Assembly (NCBI GenBank): GCA_027579435.1
Contig: JANBPK010001038.1
Location: 165,528 to 229,527 of the forward strand
Direction of reading: 5' to 3'
Source: Candolleomyces eurysporus
Lineage: Eukaryota; Basidiomycota; Agaricomycetes; Agaricales; Psathyrellaceae
DNA: 64,000 nucleotides
Shown here: piece after piece, positions 59,105-64,000 of the stretch
Layout of the letters: each line of letters opens with the position of its first letter
Position numbering within the stretch: the stretch's first letter is position 1
Notes under the pieces: model-generated
What the model saw: the letters and a program-made list of their open reading frames with translations, nothing else
Told to the model about the DNA's origin: nothing
Databases searched by the model: none
Program-made: the position numbers and the translations under genes

Positions 59105-62100
59105 TCACATAACGGCACACCCATCCTGTGGGCAAAGCTGCTCACACCACGACTCCTGCCTCGCCTTCATATCCTTGACCTTGATCGCCCCTCCTGTCCT
59201 CTTCACTTCAATAGACACCTCCTTCTCCGGCTCACCCTCCTCGGGAACATCATACCACCATACAAGCGTCTGCCCCTCCACACGCCACTTGCCTTCACTA
59301 ACCTTCACCTCCACATCCACCACATCCTCCCCATCGTCAACGGTCCCAGGAACGATAGGCAAAACACTGTCCTTCTTGCGCGACGCTGCCTTGCCCTTGA
59401 CGAGGTTCGAGTGGAAGAGAGGCGCAGCACCAACAACAGGGAGGACGTTACGCTCACCACTGCTCGTCTGCGGATCAACGGCAGTAGCAACCGAGCCAAC
59501 CGACTCGTTGCCCCTAAGGGCAGCAGACGGAGGGACAGGCGAATCCATGGACGCAGGGGTTGACGTACCACTATCCGATCCCGACGGTCTTGCTAGTGCA
59601 GCGGACGAAGCATTGGCCTGTGTTGCGACCAACGACTCGCTCGAGTTCGAGGAGACAGTCGAGACCGACCGTGAATCGATATCCTTCTGTTGAGCACGAA
59701 CCCATCTCCGGCGAGAGGGCGAGTCAAGCAGACGTGGGTGGGCAAAGTGAATAAGCGGGATGTAGATTTCCGTTCCAAGTGGTTCTTCCTCCTCCTCTTC
59801 CTCCTCCTCGCCATCTTCCTCCTCTTCGATCTGGCCAGGCTTCACAGTATCGGCCGTTGAACGACGCTTTGGCTTCCTTCTCCTACCCAAACCTTCCTCG
59901 TTCGGCTGGTCTTCATGCGTGACAGTGATTGACAATTTAAACGTCGCCTTGTTCAGGTCAAGTGAAAACGTCTTTGGCTTGCCAACCGTCTTGACAGGGT
60001 ACGGCCGATTGAACGCTTTGACCGCCCTAGCACCATCCGACAAGAAGTCAAAAGGGTTAGAGTGCCATCCCAACTCGGCAGGACCACCCTCTTCCTCCCA
60101 CGACTCAGCATCGGTCAGTGTCGCAGTACCCAGCGTAGCCAAACTGAACGACGATGCTGCGGCGACCATCGCCAACGACGGTCTCGGCTGCACACTTCCT
60201 CCCTCACCACCACCCGACGGCACCAAAGGCACCTGACTCTCCGCAGGTCCTCCTCCTTCTGCAACGGCGGGTACCCCAGCAGCCCGAATCCTCCTCTTCC
60301 TCTTCCTCCCATCCCTCTGCTTCTCCCACACATCCGACGGACTCCACAGACTCAAATCCTCCATATTCCACCCATCTCCCCACTCGTGGCTATGATCGTC
60401 AGGGCAAAACGTCCAAATCGTATAATTCAACGCGTTCTCGCCATCACACGCGTTGAGGTTCGCATCCAACGCCTTCTGCTGCTGACTATAATCGCCCTTA
60501 TGCTTCCCCCCCGTCCGTCCACCCATACGCCTTCTTCCCATCCATGTCAAACGGAATCCCAATCTCCCCGATCACAGTGGGGTACTTTCCGAGGATATTC
60601 GCGTCCTCTTTCAGCATCCCCAGTTGCTCGTGCAGCGATTTCCGAATCGCCGGCTCGCCAATCTTGACTGCGGGGAGGGTCGAGTTATACTTGCCCCTCA
60701 AAAGCCCCAACGCATCCGCATTAAACCAATTCCAGTGCCTCGTCAAGAGCGTCAACCCATCATAATAATGCGTCGAATACGCACACCGCCCCTTGAGCTC
60801 TTCCTTCTCAATCTCAGGCGGCATCGCAAACACCGGCGGCTGGATAAACCACACGGCCTCTGGGTGGGCCGGGCGGATGCGGCGCATATACGCCTGCCAA
60901 TGGGGCTTCCAAAAGTCGTCGATAAACTCCACCTCGACTCCGGTTGCGGGGTTATATTTGAAGTAGTCGGGGCGGAGGACGAAGCCGGTCTCCACGTCCC
61001 AGAGNCCGTGGAGTGCCCAGATGCACTGCCCCAGCGGCCATTTGTGGACGTCCCGCTTCCAGCCCCACCGCGTGTTGGTTCCATCAGGCAGTTCCCCGTA
61101 TGGCTGTTGTTCGTCGTCACCATCTCCGTCCCGCTCCTCCCCCTCCCCCTCCTGTTGCTGCCCGTCGTCCCCGTCGTCGTCGCCATCATCATCGCCTTGG
61201 GGTGGAGCGACGGCGTCTGCCCACAGTTTGTGCCCCTTGGGATCGATGGTGACGGACCCGTCCTTCGAGGGGCCCAGCGATCCAAACTTCCAGTGCTCCA
61301 CCGTCTGCGCCTGGCCCATCCCAAGCCGAAACGACTGCGCCGGAGTGGGGTAGGTTCCCTTTTTGAGCGTCGAGCCCTGCTTCGTCGGGTTGGAGTTGAG
61401 GTCCTCCCACCCGCACATACCCTCGAACGGCTCGTTCATCGAGTCCCAGCCCACAATGCACTCCTCGTACAGGCTCCCATTGTCGTAAGCGCGTATCCGG
61501 TCGGCTAGTTGGCCGCAGGCCTCGATGTAGTGGTTTTGGAGGTAATCTTGGATGTTGATGCCGTCGATGAGGCAGTTGGGCGCAAAGGTTCGGCCGGCGA
61601 AGAAGAGGGTGAAGATGGTCTGGGAGAGGAGGCGGCCGTAGTTGGTGCTCCAGATCATGGCAGGGAGGGTGGCGGGGTCGGGATCGTGGGCGACGGGGTA
61701 TTCGCAGTGCACGATGGCGGCTTGGGTTGCTGTGATGTTTTGGGGGTTTATTCCGCAGGCTGCGAGTGTCCAGTAGGGGGCGCCTGAGCCGCCGGAGAAA
61801 CGAGACCACTGGTAGTGTTGTCAGGAATTTGAATAGATTTGAGGGGACAAAGACGTACTGTGTCTTGGTGTGGATCCATCAGTACTCTGAAACCGTAATC
61901 TTTGCATTTCTGCAGGACACGTATCGTGTAGTCCATGAATTCATAATCGTACTTTCCTCTGTAGGCCTGTAAGGAAAGAACAGCAAACGAAAAGGCAGAC
62001 GACTCACGGTCCCTCATGCTCCAACGCCTCCCAAGTAAACGGAAACCGCAAAAAGTTGAAGCCCCAGCCTCGTAGGCGTGCCAGGTGGATGTCCGCGGAG

Positions 62101-62342
62101 CCATCGTCGAGGTTCAGCGGCCTCCCTACAAAGCTCTCTCCACCATCCTCCGCACTGTCCCAGAAATCGTCGAGCACCTGCGACTGGTGGCCGACGGGTG
62201 CTTTAGAAGCCCCAGAAAGGTTCACTCCACGCAGGATGACGGTCCTGCCCGCATTGTCGACAAAGTTGCAGTCGGTCGTGTGGAGAAAGGAGGGCGGGGT
62301 CGGGAGGCCCGTTGCTGGGGATATCGAGGGGACGCGGGGCAT
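59105..62342 (-). CDS. GH5 glucosylceramidase/steryl-beta-glucosidase-like enzyme (one-base excess at a 7-C run)
   Basis: Glycoside hydrolase family 5, resembling fungal endoglycoceramidase-related proteins that cleave glucose from glucosylceramide or sterol glucosides. Start [17 protein letters not shown] at 62342; exons give [35 protein letters not shown], an intron, [13 protein letters not shown], an intron, [13 protein letters not shown]. The acid/base Glu is in [11 protein letters not shown] (about 61445) and the nucleophile Glu in [14 protein letters not shown] (about 60560). A loop in the catalytic domain is filled with Asp/Gly/Gln/Glu (about 61200-61090). After the barrel follow the GH5 C-terminal sandwich domain and a long, partly acidic and Ser-rich tail ending [12 protein letters not shown] at 59105. 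At 60506-60512 seven Cs shift the frame between YGWTDG and [10 protein letters not shown]; fragment c shows one base fewer, so an error is likely. The N at 61005 falls in HGLWDVETG without changing frame. Confidence 0.85.
60506..60512. other. 7-C run that breaks the GH5 frame
   Basis: Reads GACGGGGGGGAAGC on the coding strand, where GH5 fragment c has GATGGGGCGAAGC. The one-base excess separates the catalytic exon frame from the C-terminal frame, although both continue without stops on either side. Confidence 0.8.
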
Positions 62343-63794
62343 TGGTATCCAGGGTGATGAGGAGAGGGAGGACTTTGCGTGAGGTCATTCATAACAAAAC
62401 AAAATCGTACCACATATCACGCTGCCGTTTCGGGCGACCTTATCCCCTCTCTGCCATTTCGCCGTCTGATCCGTTCATCATTGCCCCCGTCCGTTCCAGA
62501 ATTGGCTGCGGACCCTGTTTCTCCTCCCAAAAGCCATCCACTGGCAGGCTACCGAAAAAAAAACGTGTATGATTGGCAGTTGAAAATCCTCTCGTACACA
62601 TGCACGGAAGATTTCAACCACCCAGGAAATTAGGACTTTGGGTGGGTCAGCCTCTCGTAAGCTGTGCCATGGAGCTCCAGCCGATGCAAGTCATTGAACA
62701 CGCGGACGATCTTCGGCCAGCCATGCGAACTACACACTTCAATGCGGTGATATGACTTGTAGTACAAATGAATTGCGAAGGGCAGCTGAAATGAAGTCTA
62801 GATAGAACAGTGATAACAAAAGATCATGATTAAAGATTTCGAATGTCGAAAATGAATGATATGGGAGATGGAGCGCGGGAGAGCAAGAATAAGAGGAAAT
62901 CCGAAAGGAGTCTCAATACCGGCCAGCCCAGAGCGGACGATGGCACATCGACTCTTTCCACATCCCTCCCTCAGGCGGTCTGGTGCTCTTGAAGGCGGCA
63001 ATCATCTGCGTAGGCGGGATCGTCGCTACTTTCGGATATCGAGTACGATCGCAGAACCTTGTTCTCTGGAGAAACGATCTTGACTGTTGGCTAACCATAA
63101 CATAGATAGAGAGGGAGAAAGGGAAACAGATATAAGCTCTTCCTGGATCGTCAAAGTAATCGGTTTCTTCCTGGCACGAACCAAATCTCTGGAGCTCAAC
63201 TTCAGATCGATATCATCCATCGATGCGTCGCCTTCTCCAGTCGTGGTAGTGATATGACTTGGTCTTCGACAAGGTTTTCGTCGTCGGTGGCGGTGTCAAT
63301 GTTATCGCGCTATTCAAACAACTCTTCGCCTCTTTCTGAGCTCTATCCATCTCGATTAACATGAATGGTGTCAAGCAGACAGAGCTGCGAGATATGATTA
63401 TATGATTAATAACCGGACCACATTCCGACGAGCGGCATTCTATCATCAAATTTTCGCTCCCCTAATAAGTCTGCGACCGAAGATTAGAAAGCACACTCCC
63501 CTCTTCGTGCGACTGTAGTAATTGATTCTCTTTCTACGCGCCTCGTGCATACCGTTCCGTGAAATTTGACTGATTCGGATGGACATTTGAGGTGGTCATA
63601 TACATATGAGCGCCCAACTCCTCGTGTCGTTGACGAAGCGTCAGGCCAGGAGTGACGTTGGTCAGGTAGTATATGACTGGGTTGCAGTAATTTGATATCT
63701 AACTCCGTGGACTCACTAGTCGCGGTATGTCACAGTCGCTCTCAAATCATCCAATGCAGAATGTACAGACGGGATACATGTTAAATAATATAGA
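62343..63794. other. Long stretch without a firm gene; one weak minus-strand candidate
   Basis: GH5 upstream region on the left. Around 63220-62970 a minus-strand reading MDDIDLKLSSRDLVRARKKP, a possible intron ending ccaacag, and VKIVSPENKVLRSYSISESS ending EHQTA could be two exons of a small gene. The donor site is unclear and I recognise no family, so it is only noted. The rest shows nothing I can support. Confidence 0.3.
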
Positions 63795-64000
63795 TCAACG
63801 TTCAAACCTTAGACCGAGGAGGATCCTTGTGACGCAAACAACCGCAAGAACAACAATAACAGATCCAATCCCAGAGACAAGAACAATAGCCACAAATCGA
63901 ATTCCAAAGTTGACCGATCTTTCCTCCACAACATCCTCCANCCCCCACCATTTCCTCCACCAACCCCACCATCTCCTCCTCCACCCCCACCGTTTCCTCT
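63795..64000 (-). CDS. C-terminal end of a membrane protein entering from the right edge (frame broken by an N)
   Basis: Partial gene, minus strand, TGA at 63795. If the N at 63941 (before five Cs) is dropped, the frame stays open from the edge to the stop. It gives an acidic repeat-like stretch (VGVEEEMVGLVEEMVGVEDV), then RSVNFGIRF, and a single hydrophobic helix VAIVLVSGIGSVIVVLAVVC followed by basic VTRILLGLRFER, a typical stop-transfer. With the N kept, the reading changes frame into a Cys-rich, less likely sequence. The family is unknown; the N-terminus is outside the window. Confidence 0.5.
   Translation of the reverse strand, partial: RKRWGWRRRWWGWWRKWWGXEDVVEERSVNFGIRFVAIVLVSGIGSVIVVLAVVCVTRILLGLRFER

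Noticed and set aside
59025..61508. Long plus-strand ORFs (up to 294 codons) opposite the GH5 gene
   Set aside because: Third-position-rich antisense frames of a GC-rich gene; the minus strand holds both catalytic glutamate motifs and the intact C-terminal domain.
1..64000. CRISPR arrays, bacterial operons or ribosome binding sites
   Set aside because: The introns, U6 snRNA and protein families show nuclear fungal DNA; no spaced short repeat array was seen.
63901..64000. The purine/pyrimidine-rich end of the window as a simple microsatellite
   Set aside because: With the N at 63941 removed, the minus strand is an open frame ending in a membrane helix and stop, so coding sequence is the better reading.

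Overview
The window is nuclear DNA of a mushroom-forming basidiomycete (Agaricomycetes). Genes are cut by many GT-AG introns of about 50-65 nt. The recognisable families are typical of that group: expanded cytochrome P450s, DUF6533 seven-helix proteins, DUF6535 membrane proteins, F-box proteins with Cys-pair domains, a NACHT/NWD fragment, secreted GH3 and GH5 enzymes, and a U6 snRNA. Domain names rest on remembered family signatures; no search was run. Nearly everything is on the minus strand; the plus-strand exceptions are the DUF6533 copies and one weak ORF.

Layout. 1-2443: a P450 whose last codons run off the left edge. 3142-6696: a large cysteine-rich, receptor-like type I membrane protein. 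7178-9732 and 10503-13128: tandem F-box genes. 14174-21063: three copies of a DUF6533 gene on the plus strand. The middle copy (17250-18834) reads as an intact gene of about 11 exons that ORF scanning cannot show; the flanking copies are broken. Fragments of the F-box 5' end between copies 1 and 2 show that the repeat arose by tandem duplication of an F-box-5'/DUF6533 block with a period of about 3.08 kb. 21576-22514: an unknown small protein. 23790-24257: a NACHT-family remnant. 24578-27623: a secreted GH3 beta-glucosidase. 28549-34145: two more P450 genes. 34938-35057: U6 snRNA. 35872-36192: a small secreted protein.

37021-62342 is a degenerate tandem array. Five DUF6535 paralogues alternate with broken 3' pieces of a GH5 (glucosylceramidase/steryl-glucosidase-like) gene whose only near-complete copy lies at the far right (59105-62342). 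The repeated block is [GH5 3' end + DUF6535 gene]. One DUF6535 copy has been deleted, leaving a scar. A 225-bp TA-flanked MITE sits 45 bp upstream of one paralogue, and an insertion of about 590 bp interrupts one GH5 fragment. At 63795-64000 another minus-strand gene with a C-terminal membrane helix enters from the right edge.

Sequence quality matters here. The window has 11 single Ns, ten of them beside homopolymers. Where a paralogue allows comparison, the N adds one base and its removal restores the frame. Two 7-base C runs (42862-42868 and 60506-60512) also carry one base too many relative to paralogues. Several apparent pseudogenes are therefore probably intact genes with homopolymer errors.

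No obviously new defence or biosynthetic system is proven. The best candidates for new biology are the DUF6535/GH5 array (function of DUF6535 unknown), the hidden DUF6533 gene, and the receptor-like Cys-rich protein. The conserved 12-nt P450 microexon is the clearest unusual gene-structure feature.
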